DNA of 64,000 nucleotides. It comes from Neospora caninum Liverpool (taxonomy: Eukaryota; Apicomplexa; Conoidasida; Eucoccidiorida; Sarcocystidae). A program made the position numbers and the translations under genes. The notes below the pieces were generated by a model. It ran no database searches and was not told the origin of the DNA. It saw only the letters and a program-made list of their open reading frames with translations. Each line of letters begins with the position of its first letter. Positions within the stretch are counted from its first letter, which is position 1. Shown here piece by piece: positions 34,156 to 44,866 of the stretch. The DNA lies in contig NC_018391.1 of NCBI RefSeq assembly GCF_000208865.1, positions 2,611,014-2,675,013 on the forward strand, read 5' to 3'.

Positions 34156-37100
34156 ATGTCAACTGATCCAGAACTTGGTTCCCTTCCCTCTTCTTCCTCT
34201 TCTTCCTCTGCTACGTCGGTCCCTGCGTCCTCCTTTGTTCCTCCTTGTCTCGGTCCCTCAGGAGGCGTCTCTTGTGTGGCGCCGTGGGGCTCTTCTTCGC
34301 CGCTCTACCGTCCACCAACTTCGTTTTCTTCGCCTGCAGGCCGCGCACCTCCCGGCGTCTGCTGCGTCGCGCCGTGGGCGTCTGCCTCGCTTCCCGCTCA
34401 TCCGCTCTCGGGTGTACATCCACCTGGCAGCTCGCTCGCGGGGATGTCCGGGGCGGTCCCGCCCCCAGAGAGTGTCGCGGCGGGGCGCGACGAAGAACTG
34501 CATGCTTGCAAAAAGCGCATTCGGACCCTCCAGGACCTCAGTGTGTGGACAGCTAGCCACAGCTACCAGGCCTTCACGCGCTTCCTGCGCCGCCTCTCGG
34601 CCGCTGTCGTCGACAAGAAAGCAGTGACTCGGCGAGAAGACGGCGACGAACCAAAGCTGGACGAAGGCCCAGAGGATACAGCAGCTGAGGCGAGGCGAAG
34701 AGCCGAGGCCGAGGCGCGTGCCGTCGTCGAACTGGGCAGCAAGCAAAACTCGCGAGAAGGAAAGCGCGTCGTCGCAAGTGAAAACGTCGTCGTGCTCCTC
34801 GAGATTCTCGCGACGTTGAAGGCGTGGGTCGGTGAAATTCCCCCGATCGAACAGCCGATGCGATTTGGAAACCGAGCCTTCAGGACGTGGATGGGCCGCC
34901 TAAACGAGGTAGGGGTTTCCCTTTGCGTTCCAGCGCGCCTCTGTTTCGCCTGCCTGGGGATTTCCGCCTGCGCTCCACCTCGGTCTCGTCTCTGCAGCGC
35001 TCTGTTCCTGTTGCCGTTTTTCGTCTCTTTCGCGTCGTGTGGTCAAAAGACTTGTTTTCTTTTCTCGATTCTGCAGCGATGCAAGTCCCTCCTGGAGCCT
35101 CTCGTGCCGTCGGACCCCTTTCCGCCTCCTGCCTCGCTCTCGATTGGGCCGATCCCCGAGCAGGAAGAACTGCCTTCTTTGTCTCCGTCCACGTCTTCTC
35201 CTGACTCGTATTCTCCTGGCAACTCAACGTGCATGCAAGAGGCGCCTGCAATGGCGGCGAAGATGCGCGGCGAAGAAGAGACAGAAGAAACCGACAAAGA
35301 GAAGACCGCGGAGGGAAACGAAAAGAAGAGGATCCGAGAAGCTCTCCTTGATGAACTGACAGACTACTTCAGCCACGCATTCGGGGATCCGCAAAGAATC
35401 GACTACGGCACGGGCCATGAGGTGTCTTTCGCCCTCTTCCTGTTTGTTCTCTTTGAATCGAAAATCCTCGCAGACCACTCTGACGACGCAGCTGCGGTCC
35501 TCCTCGTCTTTGCGCAGTAAGCACAAGCACCGAGCAGTGAAGGCCTTCCATGTACTCGCCTGAAGGCATACACGACTGCATCTCGCCTCATACAGGAACA
35601 CCACACATATGCATACTCACATACATATGCAATTACACATATATACATACATATATATATATATATATACATACATACATATAGATACATAAACATATGT
35701 ATAATAGGCGCGCCGGTAACGTGGGTGCGCGTAAGAAGTTACATGATGTGTGGATAGATAGGATCTGGGTGGATTGGCGGGTCGGAGAACGAGGAACGTA
35801 CATCGGCGATCCGATGGGGGCAGGTACAACTGGGTCCAGACAGGCGAGCACGCGGAAGAAGGGGAACTGCGGCACCACGCGTTTGACGGATCCGAAAGAT
35901 AATCTGGTAGATCGGAAAGTAGACGGCTCCTCGAGCACACACCGCACTTTCCGATTGTGTCGGAGGTATTTAACCTGGAGACGAAAAGATGCAGGTCAAT
36001 CGTCAAAGCGTAGAGACACATTTGCATGCGCAGTCGCAGAGAGGAAAGAAGAAGCGCCCGGGGAGAGCGGAGATCGGCAGAAGGAGGGAGTGAGGAGAGC
36101 GAGGCGCGTGAGGTGAATGAAAATGAGAAAGAGGATGGCAAGAAAGGCGGCGCGTTTCAGGGATGTTTGCCTGTTTCTTGCACAGATACGTTGAAGTCTG
36201 TCACGCCTTGCAGACGACGTATTGTCTCGAGCCGGCGGGGAGTCGCGGCGCGTGGGGCCTCGACGACTTTCACTTTCTTCCTTTTCTCTTCGGCGCAGCT
36301 CAGCTGGCCGAGAACCATTTCATTAACCCCGCAGAGGTGCGCCGATGTCGCGTCTTTCCCTCTCGCTTCCTCTGCATGTGTGTTAGCGCCTGGGGAGCGC
36401 TAGAAAGACCCAGAGCGGCGTCGATGCACAGAGTTCTGTCCTGAAACCGATCTAAATCCAGATGCTCACCTGTCCACGTTGACATCACGTCGCTATCTAT
36501 TTATCGATGTAACGTTCTATGTGGATCTATGTCTCAATCTGTCTCTTACGATGCCGATATGTACATCTTTCTCTCGATCTGTCTGCTTTCGTCGATATTT
36601 CTATCTGCATGTATCTACATAGAGTTGCACATGTGGATGTGCTCGTTTTGTACCATTAGCGAGTTTTGCATTTCGAGAGGTTATGGAAGTAAACGTCACT
36701 GTGCGTCTTCGAGTTCTGTTGGCGGGTGTTTCTTCGTTTTCTGCTTCTGGGGACAATGCCGCGCCTCTTCAGTTGCCTGTCGGCGTTTCCCCCTTTATCG
36801 GAGCGCCGTAAAGCGCTGAAGCCCTGAAGCGCGCGGGTCTTATTTCAGCTCGGTGTTGAGAAAGAAATGATTCTTTCTCGGAAAGTTTCCGCGGACGCAT
36901 GCTCACTGTGCAGGGAAGAAGAAACCTCACACGAGAGCAGACAGATCGATCGAAAAACACGCGGCTTGTTCGTGGCGTTCTCACTTCTGGATGGGGATTG
37001 CGCATACATACATCGTAGGAAGGACGAAGAAACGCGAAAGAGACGGACGTCTTCCCAGTTTGTTCTCTCCAGTTTGTCTCTCTCGGGGATGTGCGTGTAG

Positions 37101-38085
37101 GTTGCAGATATGGAAATCGTCAAGGAATTTGCACCCTCGAATCTGTACTTTTCTTCCATTCAGTACATCATGGAGGTGAGGCATTTTCCCGCTTTTCCCC
37201 GTGTTCTTGTGGCCTTGCCGCCTTCACAGGCGACTCCTCCCTGCTGTCACTCTGCTTCTGTGTCCCTTCATTTTCTGCATGTTCACTTCTCGCTATGTCG
37301 CCGCCGTTCCTGCGCGTTTGCTTCTTCCCCGTCTCGGTTTTCCTCCCTTCACTCCTCCCGTGTCGTTCTTGGCTGTCGCCGATTTGCTGCTTCTTCTCTG
37401 ACCGCCTTTTCCTCGCCTTCTTCCCCAGGTGAAAAGGGGTGTCCCGTTCTCAGAGTGTGCCCCGATGCTCTACGACATCTCCGGCGTAAGCACGTGGTAA
37501 GTGTGGTCTCTGTATCCATTTGATTTTCGTTTACATCACCAGCTGTGCGAGGCGAGAAAGCGAGGGAGCGCATGCAGAGGAAAAGGCCCCAAGCGAAGCT
37601 GCGTTTGGCGCAAAACGGCAAGGCGAAAGAAGAGAGGAACACTTAAGAGTGACGTATACCAAGGGAGAGAATCCTCATGCGGTGCGGGATCGGAAAACTT
37701 GCGTCTGGGGTCTCCGCTTTTTTCCTCGGTTTTCGCTTCACCCTCTCTTTCTCGCTTTGCCGAGATAGAGGCACGCCACAACAGAGCCTCTCTCGTCTGT
37801 CCACATAAATGAACGGTTTGTCTGTGTCTCTCCACGCGTTGGCCGTTTCCTTCACAAGGCTTTCTGGCCCCTGCCTCGCCCGGTTCGGGGTGAGCGAGTG
37901 GACAAATCACGAGATTGCGAGATGAGGTTTCGCGTGGAATGGGTTGGTCTCTCAGGCGCAAAATCCACAGCGGGCTTCTCAAGATGTACGAGGGCGAGGT
38001 GCTCAACAAGTTCCCGATTGCTCAGCACTTTCTCTTCGGCTCGTACTTTCCTTTTCCTTCTCTGCCAAAGCCGGCAGGCTCTTGA
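34156..38085 (+). CDS. PTPA: serine/threonine phosphatase 2A activator (PTPA)
   Basis: Exons 34156-34908, 35077-35516, 36186-36336, 37101-37175, 37429-37496 and 37956-38085 join in phase to 538 residues. PTPA is a peptidyl-prolyl isomerase-like chaperone that helps load metal into, and activate, the PP2A catalytic subunit. Family motifs appear in order: [84 protein letters not shown] and the terminal block [16 protein letters not shown] with QHFLFG. The usual protein has about 320-360 residues. The excess is a ~115-residue Ser/Pro/Ala-rich N-terminus and an acidic Ser/Glu insert of roughly 70 residues before the DYGTGHE motif, which lies far from the nucleotide/PP2A-facing surface only by inference. 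The protein ends soon after the LFGS block with a short [14 protein letters not shown] tail. Start: first ATG after a long pyrimidine leader, context acaATGTC. Confidence 0.95.
35649..35669. repeat. (TA)n microsatellite in PTPA intron 2
   Basis: TA run flanked by CATA units between PTPA exons 2 and 3. Confidence 0.93.
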
Positions 38086-41000
38086 GAGGGGAGCTTCGAC
38101 GTTGAAGGTGGATCGAATGCGCGTCTCGCTCGCTTCTCGGCCCTGTTTTAAAGAAACATACAGGCAAGGAGCAGGTGTCTTGTCCGTCCTGTTCCTCCTT
38201 TTCTATCTTGTCTTTTTCATCCACTTCCGCCTCTTTGTCCTCGTCCGTTTCTTCCTGCTCATCTTTTTCTCGATTTCCTCTTCTTTTCTGCTACTGGGTC
38301 TCCGCTTCTTTCTTCCCGCTGGGTGTAGTTCTGTTCCTCCACAAAAGAGTTTGTCGGGGCGAAGGAGACAGAGAAGAAGACAGGGAAGAAGAAAGAAAGA
38401 GGTGGAGGCGAACGAAGAGCGAGAAGGACAAGAGCCGGAAGACGACCGCCAGGGACAGATGCCCCCGGAGGACGTTGGCGGTTGAAACTCGAGCGAAAGG
38501 CGGAAACGCATTCCGGAGTTGTCTCTCTGGGGTTGCCCTACCATTTGTTTTTCTTCGTGTTGTTCTCGCATAATCTGTCTCTTTTCCTTTCCTTTTTGTC
38601 AGTACCTTTTCCCTAGATACTGTCAGCCCTTTTGTTTGGTGTCTCTCCTTTGCTTCGCGATTTCCTCGTTCCGGCCCTGTGCGTTGCCTGTGGCCTCTTC
38701 GGCGCCTCCTCCCCTGAATCCTGGATTTCTCTGAAGCAGCACTTTTCGAATTCCGTCCTTGGTGTGCTGTCTCTGCTGTTCTCTTCCGCGCCTGTTTCTT
38801 TCCTGTCCGTTCTTCTCGCATGTTTCCTGTTCCTAAGGCTCTGCTGTTTCCCAGTGGGTTTTTCGTTTTTCTCTCAACGTGCCGCAGAGAAGGAAGACGG
38901 AAACACACGCAACGGGAAGCTCAGAGGAGAGACAAAACTCGAGAACGGAAACAACGGCTGAAGTCCCTAGACATGCAGAAAAGAGACGAGCTTAGAAGCT
39001 AGATCGAAACCTGCACTGGAGTCTGTAGTAGGCCGACTCACGCGGTTTTCGTGTCTTTTTTTCAACAACCTGCGCCGTGTTTTTCCTTTTCTAGAGAGTC
39101 GAAATGCTCGGTTTGCTTACTCACCGAGACTGCGCCGCATGCTGAGGCCGTTCTTGGAAAGATAATCTCTCGCGAGAGCTTCTCACGATCACTTCCGCTC
39201 CCCCGTTCTTCCCTGCTCTGTCTTCACTCGAGACTTCTTTCTCCACTGCAGAGCCGGAGACGATAGGAAAACCTCTGGAGGAGCCAGGAGAAGGAACCAA
39301 AACATACGCATCAAGACAAGTACACGCGAAACAAAAAGGAGACAAAGAGGGAAAGAGAAGGGGAACAGAAGTGCGTCATACCGATCTTTCTCTAACGGCG
39401 ACTCGGCGCCTAGAAGTTCAAGAGTCGATCCCACCGTGCGAAAAGGAATGTCCATTTAAAGCGCAGGCGTGCTTCCCCGCCACAAATACGTTCACCCTCC
39501 CAAACTGGGGGTTAACAAGCGGTTTGACGAATGATCGTTTCTTCACGATTCACGAGAGACAAACTGTAACCAGTTGTCAGCTTGCGAGGGGTGCCCAGTC
39601 AACACACGTGCACGAACCATCATCGAGAGAGAAGACCTGAGTGAGAGAGCAGGAGGCGCGAGTGCTGGAGAAGCGAGGCGATGCGAAGAGGAAGAGAGGA
39701 AAACTACAACAGACACAGAACAAAAGGGAGAAACTCTTCGACGGCAGGCAGAGATATATCCGAACTCGATGTCAAGACCGATGCCGGCCCTAAGAGACCT
39801 ACCGTTTATACGAGCCCAATCCATCTTATAACTTTGGTTTTTTAGTTGCAATGACCTTTGTACTCCAAATAATTGCAGGCATCACTCTAGCATTTAGATA
39901 TACTTCAGAAGCCACGCCTGACAGAGAACAGCAGGCGTTTTCAGACAAACCCTTTTCTAGGGAGTATATCCGGCGAGTTGAGCTACTGACGGAGATCTTG
40001 AGTGTCTTTGCCATATCCATGCGACTTACATCTGTTGTAGTAAAGTGAAAAAGGCATGAGGATAGGCAGCGCAGAAAAACGAGGACAGGAAGAGCAATTG
40101 CGGCCACTTTAAGAGCACAGACGCCGTGGGGAGATGGAAAAAGGACGAACGTCTGATGACAGGAGCTGTATCGCTTCTACAGAAACACTTGCAAAGTGTG
40201 CGCCCAGAGAAGCGACGAAATGGAAAACATGTGCGACAGTGGAAGAAAACAGAAGCTCGTAAGGATGGAGCACGCAGCGACAGAGGGTTTCCTTGCATGC
40301 TTCGCTGTGGCGAAAGTCGTCTCAGTCAAAACGTTCTTTTTAATCTTTACTAGATAATGGAAACTGTTCCTGGGTCTGAGGGGGGACCGAAGTGTTTAAG
40401 AGAGACGTGAGTCTCGACAGAAAAAGCCAAGAGACACCCGAAAAAGAGGACGAAAAAGATCGAGAGCATTAGAGAGCGCGAGCGGAAAGCACCACTTGTT
40501 GCTCGGGGGCGCAGGGTTCGCGTTCTGTGGCCCGAAGAGCTTGCCTTACGTTCAGTTTTTGTCACAGTGTTTGGGACTGTTTTGTCACAAGCCTAGCGCG
40601 CATTTAGCGAGGCAGCTCTCGCATTGTTTATGACGGCTTTGTGCTAAATTCGGGGACTCTTTTTATCTCGCGAGCGTTTGTGTGCGGTGTCGATCGCTCT
40701 GCTAAAAAATGCGATGCGCTGGGCGTCTGATCGGTGGAGAGACGTGGACTCGGTGCTTGAACAGCAAGCACAACTGTGTGTCTGTGTCGCGAGTCCACCT
40801 CCGAAAAACACGGAACTCGCAACGCCCCGAGAGCGCGTGCGTCAAGCTCGTAGCGCTTTGCTTCGGTTGCTTTCACACTGCTGAAGGCTCTTTTCCAGGA
40901 AGCCTTGAGACAAGGAAAAAACGTGGAAAAACAGAGGCCGCATCCGCCTAGGCGTTCTTTCTCTCATAGGGGGATGCCTTTCATCTTGCCTCGTCGCGCG

Positions 41001-41348
41001 GCGGGAGATTCCGAAAGGGAAGAGACACAAAAACGGGGAATCGAAAAAAGCCTAGTCTCCCCCTCCTCGCCCCTGGCGCTGGGCTGGACGGCCGGCTGCG
41101 TGTGCAACTCGCCGTCCTCTCGAAGTTTGAACGCGAGAAATGGCGAGACCCAACGTAGAATCCTCCACCGCTCGAACCGTGGTGACGCGCTCTCGTCTTT
41201 GCGCTTCACCGTGTTTCCATCGGAGCCGGTCCATTGCCTCTAACCACTCCTTTTCTGTCGCCCGGAACACGTGACAGTTTCGCGGGAAACAAAATTCGAG
41301 CAGAGACAGTGGACAAGAGAGGACAAGAGAGCGTTGACCCTCTGCTGT
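38086..41348. other. convergent 3.3-kb spacer between PTPA and TLC genes
   Basis: Both flanking genes end here. The first ~900 bases are very pyrimidine-rich and likely contain the PTPA 3' untranslated region. A mitochondrial cytochrome b fragment lies at about 39815-39913. The remaining open frames are short and show no protein-like pattern. Confidence 0.6.
39815..39913 (+). other. nuclear insert of mitochondrial cytochrome b (NUMT)
   Basis: Read in frame, this stretch gives SYNFGFLVAMTFVLQ, then a segment with GITLAFRYTSEA, which is the N-terminal part of apicomplexan (Toxoplasma-type) cytochrome b covering the first transmembrane helix. The bases are AT-rich and T-rich at third positions, unlike the surroundings. 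Similarity stops abruptly at about 39913, after the GAAGCC codons. It has no start or stop of its own and cannot be functional. Toxoplasma nuclear DNA is known to carry many such scattered mitochondrial pieces. Confidence 0.85.
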
Positions 41349-44300
41349 CTAATAGCTTTTCTTGCTCTCCGACTTCCTGCTCGAGCTGGTCGCGGCCGTT
41401 CGGGGGCTCTTTCTCCTTTCCGGAACGCTCACTTCCTCCTCCGAGACAGTCGGGGAGTGCAAGTCGGACATTTGTCCACTTGTGCAAAAATGCATGCACA
41501 TCTTCAGCATGAGGCCAAACCTGAGGGACAAAACGTTGAAAACAGGGAGACCGAATCACACCGCCGCACGGACACGGATCCTGCAGTCAAAAAGACATCT
41601 ACACACTACACACATCACTCTAGACAGCTGTCTAGATAGCTTACGTATCTAAAAAGATGCGAGTACCTATTTATATTGATCTTTATATCTATTCAAATCC
41701 ATCACCTGCCGTCCGTCAAACAGGGACTCTGGGCAAAAACAAGACAGCCTCCGCACTCACACATGCTTGCATGGATTCACGTACCACGGGATTACCAACT
41801 GATATACACACGTGTGTGCTTCTCTCTGCATGTGTTCGCTTCGCCAACATATATATATATATATATATATACATATTATAGAGAGAGAGCGAGAAAGAAG
41901 GGTAGACATGCTCACCAGTAGATGTTCATGACAAAGAGAGTGAGGAGGAGGCAGACGAAGAATCCCCAGTCTTCTCCGTCCGCAGTGGCCTTCATGCTCT
42001 TGACGTTTTTGAAAATCGGAAACAGCGCAGCGACGGGGAAAGCAAACAGGCGCAAATATCCCCAAGAGACGACGAGGCAGGCAAACAGGAAAAAGGTTAC
42101 AACCTTGTGGCGGGTATCCACAAATACTTTGCACCTGAAGAGACAGAACCGAAAACACCCGGCGCACAGACGGCACATACACGACTATATATGTAGGTTC
42201 TATGCACATATAATTGGATATGTGTTTACGGCCGATTCGTGGATATGCATCTACAGATATATATATATATATATATGTATATGCATGTACGTCTATGGTA
42301 TGCATGCATAGAAAACCACACACGCACTCTCACGGCAGAAATGTCGGGCATTTAAAGGAAGTGGACAACCGCTCTCCAGAGACACAGAGCCGTTGGTTTC
42401 GAAACGTTTGTGGATCGCGGAGAAGCCCTCAGCGAGACAGTTCCAAAACAGAGCGAAAGCCATCGCTTCGGCGACTGGCGACGCACCCGCAAGAGAAGAT
42501 ATCGCAAAAGTCGTGGCAGAAGAGAATGATAGATCCAACGCGGAGAAAGTTGCCTTGGTAGGAGAAGAAGATGAGCAGCATGGCGCACACGCAAGGCAAG
42601 AGCGTCTCGTAGAAGTCTGGAAGCTTCGGAGAGAGGAGCAGAGAGATGAAGCAGGCGACGTGGTACCCCGCGGAAATGTAAAAGTAAATGTGGGTAAAGG
42701 GATGCGACTCTTGGTTCGGGTAGTCTGCAGATGCACACAGAGAGGACGAGGAAAATGAGGGAACAGGAGAGGGGGCTAACGTCCGGATAACACGGCCAAA
42801 AAGGCAAAAGCGAAACGCAAAGAGAGACGAACAAAAGCAAACATGTGGGAAAGCGGTACGTGTAAAAGACATGCGCGCATGCATAGATGAGGGCTGCATG
42901 CATATACCCAGGGAAATGCGTGGTCCACAGTGAAGCCCGAGAGACAGAGTTCTAGGGCAGGGGCACCTCGGGAGCATCTCATTTCTCTCCCTTCCTTTCC
43001 GAGCGCAGTGCCTCTTCCCGGTCCGCGCTGCACGTCGGCATGTCGCGAACACTCACGACGCGCCAAAGCAAACGCGAGGGAGGCGCCATCGACGCCGTTC
43101 TCTTTTCTCACCTTTGAAGAGCTCGGTTTCGTCGCCTTTTCCACCGAGGAGTCTGGGCCACCAAGACTCGTTGTGGAGGAAGAAGAAAGCCGCAAATGTG
43201 AGCGAAAGGAAGTAGATCGACTTAAAGGCCATCTCCGAGAAGCGTCGCTGCTTCAAGGCAAACACCTGGCGAGCCCACCGACTGCAAGGAGAAAATCAAA
43301 GCATTTGTGACAAAAAAACACCAAACATCCCACAGAGTCTAATGATTCTACGTAAGTACACTGCTAGATAGGATATGTAGGTATGATGCATCTTCTCTTC
43401 GAATATATTTATGTATATATATATATATATATATATATGGAAGTAGGGAAGTACGTAGGTACGAAAACAAGGCTTGCATTTGTTCCGAGATGAGGGCGAA
43501 GTGAAGGGACGCGCGAAACGAGTGCCAGAAAAGCACAGAAAAGACACGAGGGACATTGCACGTGAAAGCGAAGGCAACGAAGTAGCAGAGAGAGAAGGTA
43601 GAGGAACGACAATATAGGACGTCAGGCAGAATTCAACCGGCAGGCCACACAGGAGAGGGGGGAAGAAAAGGCGTCCGTTTCCGCCTTTGGTGAGTGGTGA
43701 AAATGACTAGAAATCAGAAAAGGCAGTATCCAGTTTCCCGAAATCCTACTCGCGAGGCAGCATGCGTTCTGCGAGCGACTGCAGGAGTCGACGGCCCACA
43801 CTCTGAGAGCGTCACATGCACAAAAAAAGGAAGAACATCGAAAAAACATGCAAAAATGCGAGAAGAAAAGCGCGTGCGCGCGTGGAAACGGAACGGAGAA
43901 TCCTCGGGACGAAAAAGGCGGTATTTGGTCAAACACCTGCGAGCTGAAATGAAGAGGGGCGAGAAACGCTTAGACGAGCACACGCCACCGGCAACTTTAT
44001 CAGGAAGAAGACGGAAGAAAAAGCGGAAGCTCAGAAAGGAAAAGAAGCGCATGCATGTGCAGAGAAAGGCGCGAAAGCCGGCGACACACAGACGTTGCTC
44101 TCGATCGAGCAGTGTTTCTCCACAGAAAAAACTGGCGCGAAACAGTCTCCTCCCACAGATACACACCTTCGTACGCCCTCCCATATATATATATATATAT
44201 ATATACATATATACATATATATACATACACATATGTATTTCCAACTCGTTCTCGGCACACCGTCCATTTCACAGATATGGACGTGCATATATATATATAT

Positions 44301-44639
44301 ATATATATGGGTACATAGATCTCTGTATACGTGTAGATGCGTACACGTATATAGGGATATCTGGTCCTTCTAGACGTGCATGCTTCGAGAACTGGAGCAA
44401 GGTTTTCTAGAATATGCACTGCAGCCTTTCTCATCTCTCAATACGGCTCTCGCCGAGCAGGAGGCAGATTCAACGTGGATTTCGAAACTCGTGTTCACGC
44501 TATGGGCGGTTGCATGCAAATGCGGGGAGGGGGATTCTGTCCCCTCTCTAGAGTTCTCTCTTCAGTATACCACACGCATCTACACACAGACTCCTCATAC
44601 AGAGGTATGCAAATATATATATATATATATATATCTACA

Positions 44640-44683
<44 letters not shown>

Positions 44684-44866
44684 TACTTGAATGAGGAGAC
44701 ATGCCCCTGCAATGAGAGCTGAGGCCGAGACGACATCGTAGGTCTTTGGATAGGCCGCAAAGTGTTTTTGCCGATCCGCAACCCTATCTTTTATGTAGAA
44801 GAAGTGGTACATCGACCAGGTGACAACGATGCCAAGGAGGAAGGTGAAGAACGGATCCAGCTTCAT
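41349..44866 (-). CDS. Lag1/ceramide-synthase-like TLC protein lacking the His-His motif
   Basis: Six exons (44687-44866, 43750-43802, 43112-43281, 42487-42724, 41916-42134, 41349-41520) join in phase to 343 residues. It matches the TLC/ceramide synthase family: an N-terminal TM (MKLDPFFTFLLGIVVTW), RWARQVFALKQRRFSEMAFK, SWWPRLLG, YFYISAGYH, DFYETLL, FFSYQGNFLRVGSIIL, CHDFCDIF, and a Ser/Glu/Lys-rich tail starting YWFGLMLKM. Ceramide synthases join a sphingoid base to fatty acyl-CoA in the ER membrane, using a conserved His-His just after the DF motif. Here those residues are Pro178-Cys179, while D206 and D209 of HDxxD remain, so it is probably catalytically dead or altered. Toxoplasma is reported to have two divergent ceramide synthases; this may be the degenerate one (inference). 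Exon 2 is only 53 bases. In exon 5 TGGTGA looks like a stop, but it is a donor and the family C-terminus continues in exon 6. Confidence 0.88.
41849..41870. repeat. (TA)n microsatellite in TLC gene intron 5
   Basis: TA run between exons 5 and 6 of the ceramide-synthase-like gene. Confidence 0.93.
42256..42275. repeat. (TA)n microsatellite in TLC gene intron 4
   Basis: TA run between exons 4 and 5 of the ceramide-synthase-like gene. Confidence 0.93.
43413..43438. repeat. (TA)n microsatellite in TLC gene intron 2
   Basis: TA run between exons 2 and 3 of the ceramide-synthase-like gene. Confidence 0.93.
44182..44308. repeat. clustered (TA)n arrays in TLC gene intron 1
   Basis: Two TA runs (about 44182-44220 and 44286-44308) in the first intron of the ceramide-synthase-like gene, separated by about 65 bases of non-repetitive sequence. 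Confidence 0.92.
44612..44681. repeat. (TA)n arrays adjacent to TLC exon 1 donor
   Basis: TA runs at 44612-44634 and 44643-44681; the second ends five bases from the exon-1 donor dinucleotide (44686/44685), so it forms the start of the intron in the transcript. Confidence 0.93.

Noticed and set aside
41912..41916. TGGTGA as the stop codon of the TLC protein
   Set aside because: The sequence is a good donor (TG/gtgagc), and splicing to 41520 restores the family's C-terminal segment YWFGLMLKM in phase.
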